This document shows, piece after piece, positions 15,588-24,511 of a stretch of DNA of 64,000 nucleotides. Numbering within the stretch: the stretch's first letter is position 1; each line of letters begins with the position of its first letter. Under the pieces are notes generated by a model. That model did no database searches, was not told the origin of the DNA, and saw only the letters and a list, made by a program, of their open reading frames with translations. This DNA is from Phytohabitans maris. Its GTDB lineage: Bacteria > Actinomycetota > Actinomycetes > Mycobacteriales > Micromonosporaceae. Position numbers and translations under genes: made by a program. The DNA lies in assembly GCF_031085175.1 (NCBI RefSeq), contig NZ_JAVHUY010000001.1, positions 310,001 to 374,000 of the forward strand, in the 5' to 3' direction.

Positions 15588-16275
15588 GGAGGGAAAGACC
15601 GCCGTCGTGACCGGTGCCAACAGCGGCATCGGGTTCGAGACCGCGAAAGGGTTGGCCGCCGCCGGGATGCGGGTCGTCGTGGCCGGACGCGACGAGGAGC
15701 GGGCGGAGCGGGCCGCGGCGGGGATCCGGGCCGCCCGTCCCGCCGGCGAGGCCCGGGCCGCCCGCCTCGACCTGGCCAGCCTCGACTCGATCGCCGCGTT
15801 CGCCGGCCGGCTGGTCGACTCGGGCGAGCCGATCGACGTACCGGTCGACAACGCCGGCGTGATGGCCGTGCCGCAACGACTCACCACAGTGGACGGTTTC
15901 GAGCTGACGGTCGGCACCAACCACCTCGGCCACTTCGCGCTCACCGGGCCGCCTGCTGCCCGCCCTGCTGAGCGTGGCCGTGCACCCGGGCACCAGCATG
16001 ACCAACCTCCAGCAGCACACCCCGCGGGTCGTACGGGCGCTGGACCGGCTCGGGCTGGAGCGCTTCCTCGGCCACCCGGCCGACCAGGCGGCGCGCCCCT
16101 CGCTGGCGGCGCCTTCTACGCGCCAACTGGACGGCGCGAGCTGCGCGGCGCTCCGGGCCCGGTGAAGACGCCGCCCGCGGCGCTCGACCCGGAAACGGCA
16201 CGTTCACTGTGGACGCGATCCGAGCAGCTCACCGCCGTCCGGTACCAGATCCCGGCCGCGCGGGCGGCGATGTAG
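15588..16275 (+). pseudogene. decayed short-chain dehydrogenase (SDR)
   Basis: The frame begins inside the Rossmann motif (KTAVVTGANSGIGFETAKGLA; TGxxxGIG intact) with no start codon in place. It continues through LDLASLDSIAAFAGRL, DNAGVMAVPQ and GTNHLGHFALTG. The frame then shifts, and sequence resumes in another frame as LLPALLSVAVHPGTSMTNLQQHTP and later FYAPTGRRELRGAP. The region that should hold the catalytic Ser and YxxxK is missing between these parts. At least one frameshift and a deletion of roughly 100 codons are therefore present. It should not make an active enzyme. Confidence 0.75.
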
Positions 16276-16359
16276 CGACCGGCAAGCCTTGCCCAACCGC
16301 GCCTCTGTGTGGTCGTGTAGTTACGGGTGGTTAGCCACTTGGGGCGTGGGGAGGCGACG

Positions 16360-17685
16360 GTGGAGCTTAGGGGCCTGTTCACGCCGGCGGCGGAGGAGCG
16401 GATCGGGATCGAGGTCGAGTGCGGCCTCCTCGACGAGCGCACCGGGCAGAGCGCGCCCTACGAGGGTCCCTGCGGTTCGCGGGCCCTGCTGGAGCGGGCG
16501 CGGCGCGAGCTCGGCGCCGAGCCGATCGTCGAAGGGGGTGCGCTGGTCGGCGTGCAGCTGGCCGATGGTGCGCAGCTCTCGCTGGAGCTGGGTGGCGCGA
16601 TCGAGTACTCCTCGGCACCGTACCCGTCGCTTGGCCCGCTGGTCGCGACCGCGCGTCGCGACCTTCGGGTGATCGCCGGGCTGGCCGCGCGCTCCGGGTT
16701 GGCGTTGCTGCCGGGCGGGCTGGTGCCGTTCACGCCGCGGGAGCGGATCCCGTGGGCGCCAAAGCCGCGGATCGACGTCATGCGCCGCTACTTCCGGGGG
16801 CTGGGGCCGGCGGCGGCGTTCGCGGAGAACGTCATGGGGTTGACCCTCTCCACACAGACCACATTGGACTATCTGTCGGCGGAGGACTTCCGCGACAAGC
16901 TGACCCTGCTGGTGAAGGCGGCGCCGATCGCGGCGGCGCTCTTCGTCAACTCGGCGATCGAAGAGGGGCGGCCGAGCGGGGTGCTCTCCCGGCGGATGCA
17001 GATGTGGGGCTCCGTCGATCCGAGCCGTTGCGGCGTACTGGGTTTCGCGGTGCGGCCGGACGTGTCGTTCGCCGACGTGGTCGAGTGGGGGAGCGCGCTG
17101 CCGATGATCTACCGGCGGGTGGGTGACGGCTACGTGCCCGGGCCGGAGCGGCCGTTCGGCGAGCTGGTCGAGCACGGCTTCGGCGACGGCACCGCGCCCG
17201 GGCTGGACGACTGGCGCGCCCACCTCTCCCAGGTGTGGCCGCAGGTGCGGGCGCGGCACACGCTGGAGATGCGGGCGTTCGACGGGTTGCCGTGGGAGGC
17301 GCTGGCGGCGGGGCCGGCGTTCTGCGTGGGGCTTGCCTACCACGCCCCGGCGCGGCGGGCGGCGCTGGCGCTGCTCGACGGTCTCACCGCCGACGACCTG
17401 GCACAGGCGTCGGAAGACGTGGCGGTCAAAGGGCTCGACGCGATGGCGGGGGACCGGTCGGTGGGGGCGACGGCGGAGGCTCTGCTCGGTCTGGCCCGGC
17501 AGGGGTTGCGGGCGCGGGTCGCCGAGGGCCGGGAGCAGCCGGGCGCCGAGCACCTGCTCGACCCGCTCGACGAGGTGGTGCGCGGCGGGGTCACGTTCGC
17601 CGAGCGGGCGGTGTCGGACTGGACCGGGCCCATGCGGGAGCGGCCGGCGGCGCTGGTCGCCGCGGGCCGGGTGCCCGTGGAGTAG
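16360..17685 (+). CDS. GCS2-family glutamate-cysteine ligase
   Basis: A 441-residue ATP-dependent carboxylate-amine ligase that should join glutamate to cysteine or a related amine. Motifs are RIGIEVECGLLDE at the start of the ATP-grasp-like fold, LELGGAIEYSSAPYPSL, ENVMGLTLSTQTTLDY and SRRMQMWGSVDPSRCG. Start GTG 16360 is chosen because GGGGAGG lies just before it; a GTG at 16327 is less well placed. In actinobacteria such enzymes supply gamma-glutamylcysteine for ergothioneine (EgtA) or similar thiols, but egtB-D are not adjacent, so the pathway is uncertain. It is monocistronic and converges on DUF3040. Confidence 0.82.
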   Translation: MELRGLFTPAAEERIGIEVECGLLDERTGQSAPYEGPCGSRALLERARRELGAEPIVEGGALVGVQLADGAQLSLELGGAIEYSSAPYPSLGPLVATARRDLRVIAGLAARSGLALLPGGLVPFTPRERIPWAPKPRIDVMRRYFRGLGPAAAFAENVMGLTLSTQTTLDYLSAEDFRDKLTLLVKAAPIAAALFVNSAIEEGRPSGVLSRRMQMWGSVDPSRCGVLGFAVRPDVSFADVVEWGSALPMIYRRVGDGYVPGPERPFGELVEHGFGDGTAPGLDDWRAHLSQVWPQVRARHTLEMRAFDGLPWEALAAGPAFCVGLAYHAPARRAALALLDGLTADDLAQASEDVAVKGLDAMAGDRSVGATAEALLGLARQGLRARVAEGREQPGAEHLLDPLDEVVRGGVTFAERAVSDWTGPMRERPAALVAAGRVPVE

Positions 17686-17692
17686 GTGATCG

Positions 17693-17944
17693 CTACCAGC
17701 GCCTCGCCTTGAGCACCAGGAGGCCGGCCACGGCGAGCACCGCGGCCGAGACCATCGCGGCGACCCAGCCACCGATGAACGCGAGGGCCGGCACGGTGGC
17801 CCAGAGCAGGGCGCTGACCACGAGCAGCACGCGACCTCGGCGAGGCCTCGTACGGTCACCCATGCGGGCGACGAAGTCTGGATCTGTGGTACGAAGGTGG
17901 TGCGCCATCTCGTCGAGCCGGCGCCGCTCGTCGCTGCTGAGCAT
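17693..17944 (-). CDS. DUF3040 small membrane protein
   Basis: An 83-residue protein with the DUF3040 signature LSSDERRRLDEMAHHLRTTDPDF at the N-terminus, then two membrane helices (VLLVVSALLWATVPALAFIGG and VAAMVSAAVLAVAGLLVL) and a short basic end. These proteins are abundant in actinobacteria and unassigned in function. The start ATG at 17944 fits the family length. It ends 8 bases from the convergent ligase gene, leaving no room for a separate terminator. Confidence 0.85.
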   Translation of the reverse strand: MLSSDERRRLDEMAHHLRTTDPDFVARMGDRTRPRRGRVLLVVSALLWATVPALAFIGGWVAAMVSAAVLAVAGLLVLKARRW

Positions 17945-18279
17945 GACCGCGCAGTTACCCAGCGAAGGGGTGCTTCAAGCATCACGCGAGTGACACTCTT
18001 AGCGGGTCCTTAAATCTGGTTGAGCCGGTCATCCGCGGCGGATGAGCCGGACGTGTTGTCCCGCAGAACGGTTTGCGCTGCTCCACGCCCAAACTCCGGG
18101 CGCCGTGACATCGCAGCGCGGGCTTAAGCAGGTGCCCGAAGGTGGCTCCTTGCCTTGAGCCCGCCCACAACGTTAACTACCGTCCCGTATCACTGAGTAA
18201 GTATCGCTGAGTGAACGGTCCTCCCGGGTCCGCACGGGCCGGTCGGGACAAACGGATCAGTGAGAATTGGGATTGGTGC
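17945..18279. other. 335-base divergent intergenic region
   Basis: This lies between the divergent DUF3040 and DUF1800 genes. No frame looks coding. A hairpin-prone GGGCTTAAG...CTTGAGCCC pair spans about 18120-18159. Near 18190-18215 the heptamer CTGAGT(A/G) occurs twice, 16 bases apart, close to TTAACTACCGT; this may be promoter DNA for the DUF1800 operon. Nothing more can be supported. Confidence 0.4.
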
Positions 18280-20265
18280 ATGGTCGATCGGAGTGTGCCT
18301 CGCCACGCGCAGCACGCCGAGCCGGCGGTGCAGCAAAAGGAGCCGGTGGGGCAGCAAAAGCCGCACTCGCACCACTATCGGCCGTACGTGCCGCCGCCGC
18401 CACGGCACCGCGCCTCGGAGCACGCGACCCGCCAGCCCGCCGTGCCCGAGCCGACCGTGGTGCCCGAGAAGGCGCCCAAGGAGCGGGGTGCGCGGGTGGG
18501 GCGGCGCAAGGCGATCCTCGGCATCAGCGGGCTCGCCGCGCTCACCGGCGGCACCGCGTTCGCGGCCACGCCGAGCGGGCAGGAGGTCGTCGACTGGGCG
18601 CTTCGCCGCCCCGACTACGACCCGGCGGCCGATGTTGACAGCGCGGGCAACCCGGGCCGCCCCGGCGGGCAGCGGCCGAGCACGGTGCGCACGTACACCG
18701 AGCCGAACGAGTCGTACATGGCCTCCAAGGCCGGCGACGTGCTGCGCGGCAACATCCCAGCCGGCGGGCGCCGCTTCTCCAGCCCGGCGATCGCCGCCCA
18801 GGCGACGAAGGTGACGGTCTCCACCGCGCTCACCAACGACCCGATCCGGCACCTGGCCAGCCGGCTCACCTTCGGTCCCACGCAGAAGGTGATGGCGGAC
18901 GTCGCGCGGATCGGCATCGACGAGTGGATCACGCAACAGTTCGATCCGGAGGGGATCCCGCTCACGCCGGCCGAGGGGAAGCTCGACGAGTTGACCACGC
19001 TGGGCATGAGCATCGCGGACCTGCACGCGGCCCGGGAAGACCTGGAAGCCAAGGGCGTGCGGGCCGACGAGGAGATGGTGCAGGCCACGATCGCCCGGCA
19101 GATCTGGTCGGACCGCCAGCTCTTCGAGGTGATGGTCGACTTCTGGAACGACTTCCTGCACGTGCCCGCGTTCCACGAGGGGTCGGCGGTGCTGCGCCCG
19201 TCGTTCGACCGGGACGTGATCCGGCGGTACGCGCTGGACAACTACCCGGACATGCTCGTCGCCGCCAACCGCCATCCGGCGCTGCTGACCTTCCTCGACC
19301 AGTCGTCGTCCACAAAGGACGAAGTCACCGACAACCTGGCCCGGGAAAACCTGGAGCAGTACTCGGTCGGCGTCGACGGCGGCTACACCGAGCACGACGT
19401 CCGGCAGGCGGCGCTGTTGCAGACGGGGCGCGCGGTCAAGGAGGACCGGTACGTGTACCGGCCCGACAAGCACTACGTCGGCGCGGTGAAGGTGATGGGG
19501 TTCAGCCACCCCAACGTCACCGGCGAGGGCGGCGAGCAGGCCGGCGACGAGTACTTCCGGTACCTCGCCAACCACCCGTCGACGGCGCGCCGCATCGCCA
19601 CCCGGCTGGCCACCCGGTTCGTCTCGGACACCCCGCCGCCGGCGCTGGTCGAACGGCTGGCGCGCAGCTACACGGTCAACCGGGGCGCGGTGAAGCCGCT
19701 GCTGCTGGAGCTGCTCAGCGCGTCGGAGTTCTGGGCATCCGTGGGGCAGAAGGTGCGCCGCCCGCTGGAGTACGTGGTGGCGACGTACCGCACGCTCGGC
19801 GTGTCACCGGAAACCCCGGCCAGTTACCGGGCGGCCAGTCCGGCCCGGACGCCGTTCGCGGAAGGGACGCGGCAGCTGCTGGAGCGCCTGCGGGAGCTGG
19901 GCCACTACCCGGCCGGCGCCGCCGGCCCGACCGGCTACCCGGACGTCTTCGTGGCGTGGGCGTCGGCGAGCACGATGGTCGGGTTCTGGAACGAGGCGGC
20001 GGACGCCGTCGCCGGCAGCCGTCCCATGTTCACGTACCAACGGCCGGAGCAACTGGTCGGCGCCAACCCGCCGAAGACCGCGCTCGCCTACGTCGCCGCT
20101 CTCGCCCAGCGGCTCGTACACCAGCCGCTGGACCGCGACGACCTGCAGACGATCACCGGCGTGTCCGGGCTCGCCCTCAACGCGCCGGTCGACGCCAACC
20201 TCAACGGCGCCGCCACCGCCGTCGCCCGCGTGATCCTCGCCTCCCCCCAACACCTGCTGAGGTAA
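18280..20265 (+). CDS. DUF1800 protein (secreted, Tat-like signal)
   Basis: A 661-residue protein. A Pro/His-rich N-terminal arm of about 70 residues precedes a twin-arginine-like signal, RVGRRKAILGISGLAALTGGTAFAA. The DUF1800 domain follows (HLASRLTFGPT, the usual HLLRRxTFGxT signature, then VDFWNDFLHVP, NHPSTARRIATRLATRFV, LLELLSASEFWA). DUF1800 proteins are exported and nearly always sit next to a DUF1501 gene, as here 3 bases downstream. The biochemical role is unknown. The long arm before the RR motif is unusual for a Tat signal; the true start could be closer to the RR, but ATG 18280 is the best codon seen. Confidence 0.85.
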   Translation: MVDRSVPRHAQHAEPAVQQKEPVGQQKPHSHHYRPYVPPPPRHRASEHATRQPAVPEPTVVPEKAPKERGARVGRRKAILGISGLAALTGGTAFAATPSGQEVVDWALRRPDYDPAADVDSAGNPGRPGGQRPSTVRTYTEPNESYMASKAGDVLRGNIPAGGRRFSSPAIAAQATKVTVSTALTNDPIRHLASRLTFGPTQKVMADVARIGIDEWITQQFDPEGIPLTPAEGKLDELTTLGMSIADLHAAREDLEAKGVRADEEMVQATIARQIWSDRQLFEVMVDFWNDFLHVPAFHEGSAVLRPSFDRDVIRRYALDNYPDMLVAANRHPALLTFLDQSSSTKDEVTDNLARENLEQYSVGVDGGYTEHDVRQAALLQTGRAVKEDRYVYRPDKHYVGAVKVMGFSHPNVTGEGGEQAGDEYFRYLANHPSTARRIATRLATRFVSDTPPPALVERLARSYTVNRGAVKPLLLELLSASEFWASVGQKVRRPLEYVVATYRTLGVSPETPASYRAASPARTPFAEGTRQLLERLRELGHYPAGAAGPTGYPDVFVAWASASTMVGFWNEAADAVAGSRPMFTYQRPEQLVGANPPKTALAYVAALAQRLVHQPLDRDDLQTITGVSGLALNAPVDANLNGAATAVARVILASPQHLLR

Positions 20266-20268
20266 CGG

Positions 20269-21474
20269 ATGAGACACCCCGAGCTCAGCCGGCGCGCGTT
20301 CCTCACCGGTGCGGCCGCCACGCTCACCGCGGTCGCCACCAGCCAGGCGCTGCCCGAGCGGGCGGCGTACGCGGCCTCGGCCAAGGGCACGCTCGTACAC
20401 GTCTTCCTGCATGGCGGCCTCGACGGGCTGAGCGTGGTCGCGCCGACCGACGAGCCGGTGCTGGAGGACGCCCGCCCCAACCTGCTGATGACCGAGCGCA
20501 CCGCGCTGGCGGTCGACCGCTCCTTCCGGCTCTCCAGCGCGTTCACGCCGCTGGAGCGGTACCTGAAGGACGGCCAGCTCGGCTTCGTACCGGGCGTCTC
20601 CGACCCGCGCCTGTCGCGCAGCCACTTCCAGGCGGTCGACATGTGCGACCTCGGCGGGCTGCCGCGCGAGGCGGGCGGGCGGGGCTGGCTGGACCGGCTG
20701 GTCGACGAGCTCGGCCCGGGTACGGCCTTCCGCGGCGTCGGGGTCGGCACCACGTTTCCGCGCTCGCTGGTCGGCGCCAACGGCGCGCTGGCACTGAGCA
20801 CTGTGGACGGACTGGCGCTCAACGGCGAGGCGCGCTTCAAGGACTCCACGCTCGCCGCGATCGGCGCGCTCTACAAGGACATCAACCACCCCGTACAGGA
20901 CGCGGTCGGCGCCACGCTCGCCGCCGCGCGCGCCGTACCCGGGGCGGGGTACCGGCCGGCGGAAGGCGTCGAGTACGACGGGATCGGCCTCGCGTTCCGC
21001 CAGGTCGCCCAGCTCGTCAAGAGCGGCGCCAACGTGCGCGTCGCGGCGATCGCGATGGGTGGCTGGGACACCCACGAGGACCAGGGCACCGAGGACGGCG
21101 GCTACCTGCACGCGCGCCTCAGCGACCTGGCCCGGGGGATGGCCGCGTTCTTCGCCGACCTGGGCCCGGCGGCCGCCGACGTCACCGTGCTGGTGTCGAG
21201 CGAGTTCGGCCGCCGGGTGGCGGAGAGCGGCACCGGCACCGACCACGGCCACGGCGGCGTGGTGATGCTGCTGTCCGGTCGCAAGCTGACCAGCTCGCTG
21301 ATCGGCCGGTGGGACGGGCTGGACGCGCTGGACAGCGGCGACGTGCCCGAGTTCAACAACCTCTTCGACGTGTACGGCTCAGTGGCGCAGGGCCAGTTCG
21401 GGCTCACCGACGCGCAGGTCGCCAGGATTTTTCCACAGCGCCGCTACGCACCCATGAAACTCTTCACGGTGTAA
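20269..21474 (+). CDS. DUF1501 protein (Tat-exported)
   Basis: A 401-residue protein with a clear twin-arginine signal at its N-terminus (LSRRAFLTGAAATLTAVATS, arginines at 8-9). The alkaline-phosphatase-superfamily-like DUF1501 domain follows: VHVFLHGGLDGLSVVAP, FQAVDMCDLG, AAIAMGGWDTHEDQG, VTVLVSSEFGRRVAESG, TDHGHGGVVMLL. The His/Asp clusters fit a metal site. Start ATG 20269 lies 3 bases after the DUF1800 stop, so the two are translated together and probably work as one extracytoplasmic unit of unknown substrate. Confidence 0.87.
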   Translation: MRHPELSRRAFLTGAAATLTAVATSQALPERAAYAASAKGTLVHVFLHGGLDGLSVVAPTDEPVLEDARPNLLMTERTALAVDRSFRLSSAFTPLERYLKDGQLGFVPGVSDPRLSRSHFQAVDMCDLGGLPREAGGRGWLDRLVDELGPGTAFRGVGVGTTFPRSLVGANGALALSTVDGLALNGEARFKDSTLAAIGALYKDINHPVQDAVGATLAAARAVPGAGYRPAEGVEYDGIGLAFRQVAQLVKSGANVRVAAIAMGGWDTHEDQGTEDGGYLHARLSDLARGMAAFFADLGPAAADVTVLVSSEFGRRVAESGTGTDHGHGGVVMLLSGRKLTSSLIGRWDGLDALDSGDVPEFNNLFDVYGSVAQGQFGLTDAQVARIFPQRRYAPMKLFTV

Positions 21475-21575
21475 GCCACCTGGCGGATCTATCGGCACCG
21501 TGAAAGCGGCCAAGATACGCCATGCATCACCCATCCGGGGCTCGACCCACTCGATGGGCGCCGTTACGTTGGCTG

Positions 21576-22253
21576 CTATGCCGCGCGGCGCAAGGTGGAC
21601 GTCTGCCGGGGCAGCTGTGCCCCGCGCGACGCCGCGCCCACGGCGTCCACGAGCATTCCCTGCACGGCGTACGAGTCGGGCAGCCGCCACCGGGTCTCCT
21701 CCGGCGACACCGACCACCGCACCGAGCCCTCGGGCAGGCGGGTCGGCGGGGCCGGGATCCAGGAGCCGGCACCGTGCCGCACCACGTCGAGGCTGTCGTC
21801 AAGCTCGGGGCGGAGCGGGTCACCGGGACGCACGAAGAACATCCACCGCCCGGTCGGCGTCACCGCCACCGGCCCGCGCACCTGGCCGCGCCCCGGCCCG
21901 AGCACGCTCGCGTGCAGCCGGGCCGCGCCGAGCACCCGCAGACCGAGGTGGGCGGGCACCTCCAGCACGTCAAAGGCCCGCCCGGTGGGCAGCAGCACCG
22001 CGTGTGGCACCCGTCGCCACCAGTCCGTGACCCTCGCGGTGTCGCAGCTGGCGGCCTCCCCCCAGCCCTCCAGGGCCGGGTGGCAGCCGATGGTCGGGCA
22101 GCCGGGGCGGGCGCAGTCAAACCTGTCCCCCGCGAGGCACGCGCCGGGTGTAACGTCCCAGCCGTGCTCCGCGTAGCGCAGTGCGGCGTGGCGCAGCCGG
22201 GAGCGGTCGAGCACCACAGATCGTATGAATGGCGGTCGAGGACTCCACCGCAT
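21576..22253 (-). CDS. prim-pol-like (bifunctional DNA primase/polymerase N-terminal) protein
   Basis: A 225-residue protein starting MRWSPRPPFIRSVVLDRSRLRHAALRYAEHGWDVTPG. The AALRYAEHGWDVTPGA segment, the cysteine pair in RFDCARPGCPTIGCHP, and GRAFDVLEVP resemble stand-alone actinobacterial members of the bifunctional primase/polymerase family (PF09250). In those chromosomal relatives the catalytic Asp pair is often degenerate; here only D-V-L-E is seen in that position, so polymerase activity is doubtful. It is divergent from the XRE-flavoprotein operon. An upstream ATG (22289) would add 12 residues of poor character. Confidence 0.65.
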   Translation of the reverse strand: MRWSPRPPFIRSVVLDRSRLRHAALRYAEHGWDVTPGACLAGDRFDCARPGCPTIGCHPALEGWGEAASCDTARVTDWWRRVPHAVLLPTGRAFDVLEVPAHLGLRVLGAARLHASVLGPGRGQVRGPVAVTPTGRWMFFVRPGDPLRPELDDSLDVVRHGAGSWIPAPPTRLPEGSVRWSVSPEETRWRLPDSYAVQGMLVDAVGAASRGAQLPRQTSTLRRAA

Positions 22254-22485
22254 GGTCAGAAAACCTCCCACGTCAGCGGCCGGCGTCATATCAGGCGCCA
22301 GGCACCGTCACCAAGCACGACACGCGGTCGTTGCCTTGACAGAGCCGCTTGCAACTTGCGTCAAAAACTACGAGCGGGGCCGGCAGGATCAGCGCACAGA
22401 GTGTGCGATCGGGCCCAAATGAGTGACGAAAGGGACCGCACCGCCCAACCGGCCCGGTCGCCGGCGAAGCAAGGGGAGGTACGAC

Positions 22486-23715
22486 GTGGATGAGCTGCCC
22501 ATCGGGCGCCGCGTCGCGTACTGGCGCGGGCGCCGGAAGATGTCGCAGCAGGTCTTCGCCGACCGGCTGGGCAAGTCGAAGAGCTGGGTGGACAAGGTCG
22601 AGCGGGGCGTACGCCGGCTCGACAAGTTCTCGGTCGTCTACGAGATCGCCGACGTCCTCCAGGTCGACGTGCAGCTTCTGCTCGGTAAGGAGCCGGAGCG
22701 GCGGGTCGACAGCGTCAACTGCATCGACCAGGTCGAGGTGGAGGAGATCCGCGCGGCCCTGGAGCGATACGACCAGATCAGCGCCTTCTTCTTCGCGCCC
22801 ACCCAGGCGTTGCCGCTGCCTGAGATGCGCAAAGCGGTCAGCCACGCCTGGCTGACCTACCAGCACGCCAAGTACGGGGTACTGGCCCGCGCGCTGCCCA
22901 AGCTGCTGCGCGACGGCCAGGCCGCCGACACGGCGTACGCCGACGGTGAGCAGTCCACCGAGGCCGCCCACCTGCTCGGCCAGATCTACCAGATCGCCTC
23001 GTCCACGCTGCGCAAGCTGGGCGAGCACGAGCTCTGCTGGCTCGCCGCCGACCGTTCGATCGCCGTCTCGCAGCGGGCCAACGACCAGCTGCTCGCCGGC
23101 ATCGCCAGCTACCGGGTCGGCAGCGCGCTGCTCGCCCTCGGGCGCGCCCGTCCCGCGCTGGAGGTAAACGTCAACATCGCCAACCGGCTCGCACCCGGCG
23201 ACGGCAACGAGCCTTCACCCGAGCGGCTCTCGGTGTACGGCATGTTGCTGCTCAACGGCGCGATGGCCGCCGCGCGGATCGGCGACAGCGCGACGGTCCG
23301 CGACCTCTTCGCCGCCGCCGAGGAGGCCGCCAGCCAGCTCGGCAGCGACCAGAACCACTTCTGGACCTCGTTCGGCCCAACCAACGTGCAGCTGCACCGC
23401 GCCGCCGCCGCGGTCGAGCTGGGCGAGGGGCGGGTCGCGGTCGACACCCACGAGCAGATCGACGGTGACGCGTTCGCGGCTCTTCTGCCGGAGCGGCGGG
23501 CGCACCACTTCATCGACATCGCCCGCGGGTACACGCAGATCGGCGACGTCGAGCGGGCCAGCGAGATGCTCCTGGAGGGCGACCGCCTCGCCCCCTCGGA
23601 GATCCGCTGCCGGCCGATCGCCCACGAGGTGCTCTCCGACGTGCTGCGCCGCACCAAGGGGGCACCGCCGACCCCGGTCGCGGAGCTCGCCGAGCATATG
23701 GGGGTTGGAGTATGA
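22486..23715 (+). CDS. XRE regulator with C-terminal TPR-like domain
   Basis: A 409-residue protein. The helix-turn-helix is at about residues 8-62 (GRRVAYWRGRRKMSQQVFADRLGKSKSWVDKVERG). The rest is helical repeat sequence (LGEHELCWLAADRSIAVS, LLNGAMAAARIGDSATVRDLF, RGYTQIGDVERASEML) of the kind that binds ligands or partner proteins. Start GTG 22486 is selected because AGGGGAGG lies 6 bases before it; an earlier ATG at 22423 has no ribosome site. A flavoprotein gene follows 4 bases later. The two-gene arrangement is common in actinobacteria and suggests the regulator and the flavoprotein act together. Confidence 0.85.
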   Translation: MDELPIGRRVAYWRGRRKMSQQVFADRLGKSKSWVDKVERGVRRLDKFSVVYEIADVLQVDVQLLLGKEPERRVDSVNCIDQVEVEEIRAALERYDQISAFFFAPTQALPLPEMRKAVSHAWLTYQHAKYGVLARALPKLLRDGQAADTAYADGEQSTEAAHLLGQIYQIASSTLRKLGEHELCWLAADRSIAVSQRANDQLLAGIASYRVGSALLALGRARPALEVNVNIANRLAPGDGNEPSPERLSVYGMLLLNGAMAAARIGDSATVRDLFAAAEEAASQLGSDQNHFWTSFGPTNVQLHRAAAAVELGEGRVAVDTHEQIDGDAFAALLPERRAHHFIDIARGYTQIGDVERASEMLLEGDRLAPSEIRCRPIAHEVLSDVLRRTKGAPPTPVAELAEHMGVGV

Positions 23716-23719
23716 CCGG

Positions 23720-24283
23720 GTGGTAGGCCGCGGCGTTCTCTACGTCATCGCCTGCGGGTCACCAGTCGCCCGAGACGTGGGGCGGCTGGTGACCCTTGCC
23801 CAGCGCGAGGGCTGGGACGTCTGCGTCGTGGTCACGCCCGACGGCCGCAAGTTCGTCGACGTGCCCGCGCTCGCCCTGCTGACCGGCCACCCGGTCCGCT
23901 CGCTCTACAAGAACCCCGGCGACCCGGACGTGCTCCCCGCCCCGGACGCGATCATCGTCGCGCCGGCCACCGTCAACACGGTCAACAAGTGGGCCTGCGG
24001 CATCGCCGACACGCTCGCTCTCGGGCTGGTCGTCGAGGGGCAGGGCAAGGGCCTGCCGATCGTCGCGATGCCGTACACCAACTGGGCCATGGGCTCGCAC
24101 CCCGCCTTTCGGGAGAGCCTGGAGCGGCTGCGCGGCTGGGACATCACCGTCATCTTCGGCGACGACCTCGTCCCCCTGCACGCGCCGGGCACGGGCGAGC
24201 AGCACCGCGACGCGTTCCCGTGGGAGCTGGCCCTGGAGGCGCTGCACTCCCGCGTCGACGCCGGACCTCTGGGCACCCCCTGA
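23720..24283 (+). CDS. flavoprotein (phosphopantothenoylcysteine decarboxylase-like)
   Basis: A 187-residue protein of the HFCD/flavoprotein family: LYVIACGSPVARDVGRLV near the start, VVTPDGRKFVD, DAIIVAPATVNTVNKWACGIADTLA (the FMN-binding APAT-x-N-x-x-N-K signature), and the substrate-clamp-like MPYTNWAMGSHPAF. These enzymes carry FMN and often decarboxylate a C-terminal or free cysteine. This is a stand-alone version without the synthetase half of CoaBC. Start GTG 23720 is 4 bases after the XRE stop; a TTG at 23705 overlapping that gene is an alternative. The substrate is unknown. Confidence 0.82.
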   Translation: MVGRGVLYVIACGSPVARDVGRLVTLAQREGWDVCVVVTPDGRKFVDVPALALLTGHPVRSLYKNPGDPDVLPAPDAIIVAPATVNTVNKWACGIADTLALGLVVEGQGKGLPIVAMPYTNWAMGSHPAFRESLERLRGWDITVIFGDDLVPLHAPGTGEQHRDAFPWELALEALHSRVDAGPLGTP

Positions 24284-24285
24284 GG

Positions 24286-24436
24286 ATCGTTCCAGGTCCG
24301 ACGCGGTGAGTTCCTCACCCGGCCGGCCGAGGAACGCGGCCAGCAGCGCGAACTCCCGCGGCGACAATGCGATCCGGGTACCGCCGCGGTGGACCACCCG
24401 GGACACCGGGTCGAGCGCCCGGTCTGGAGGTTTCCA
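24286..24436 (-). pseudogene. fragment of an OmpR-type response regulator
   Basis: On the minus strand about 46 codons read PDRALDPVSRVVHRGG, then TRIALSPREFALLAAFLGRPGEELTASDLE. This is the beginning of an OmpR/PhoB winged-helix DNA-binding domain (the family hallmark is L-x-P-x-E-F-x-L-L). A stop lies directly upstream and there is no receiver domain or recognition helix. It is a leftover between the flavoprotein gene and Nif3. Confidence 0.6.
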
Positions 24437-24511
24437 TCATGAGGACACGCTGCGCCACCGGGTGTGAGAGGACCATGAGAAGCGCGTGCCCGCGCTGGTA
24501 GCCTCGCCGCC

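Noticed and set aside
22254-22485. TTGACA at 22336 as a sigma-70 promoter for the XRE-flavoprotein operon
   Set aside because: The -35-like hexamer is good, but no acceptable -10 element lies at the right spacing.
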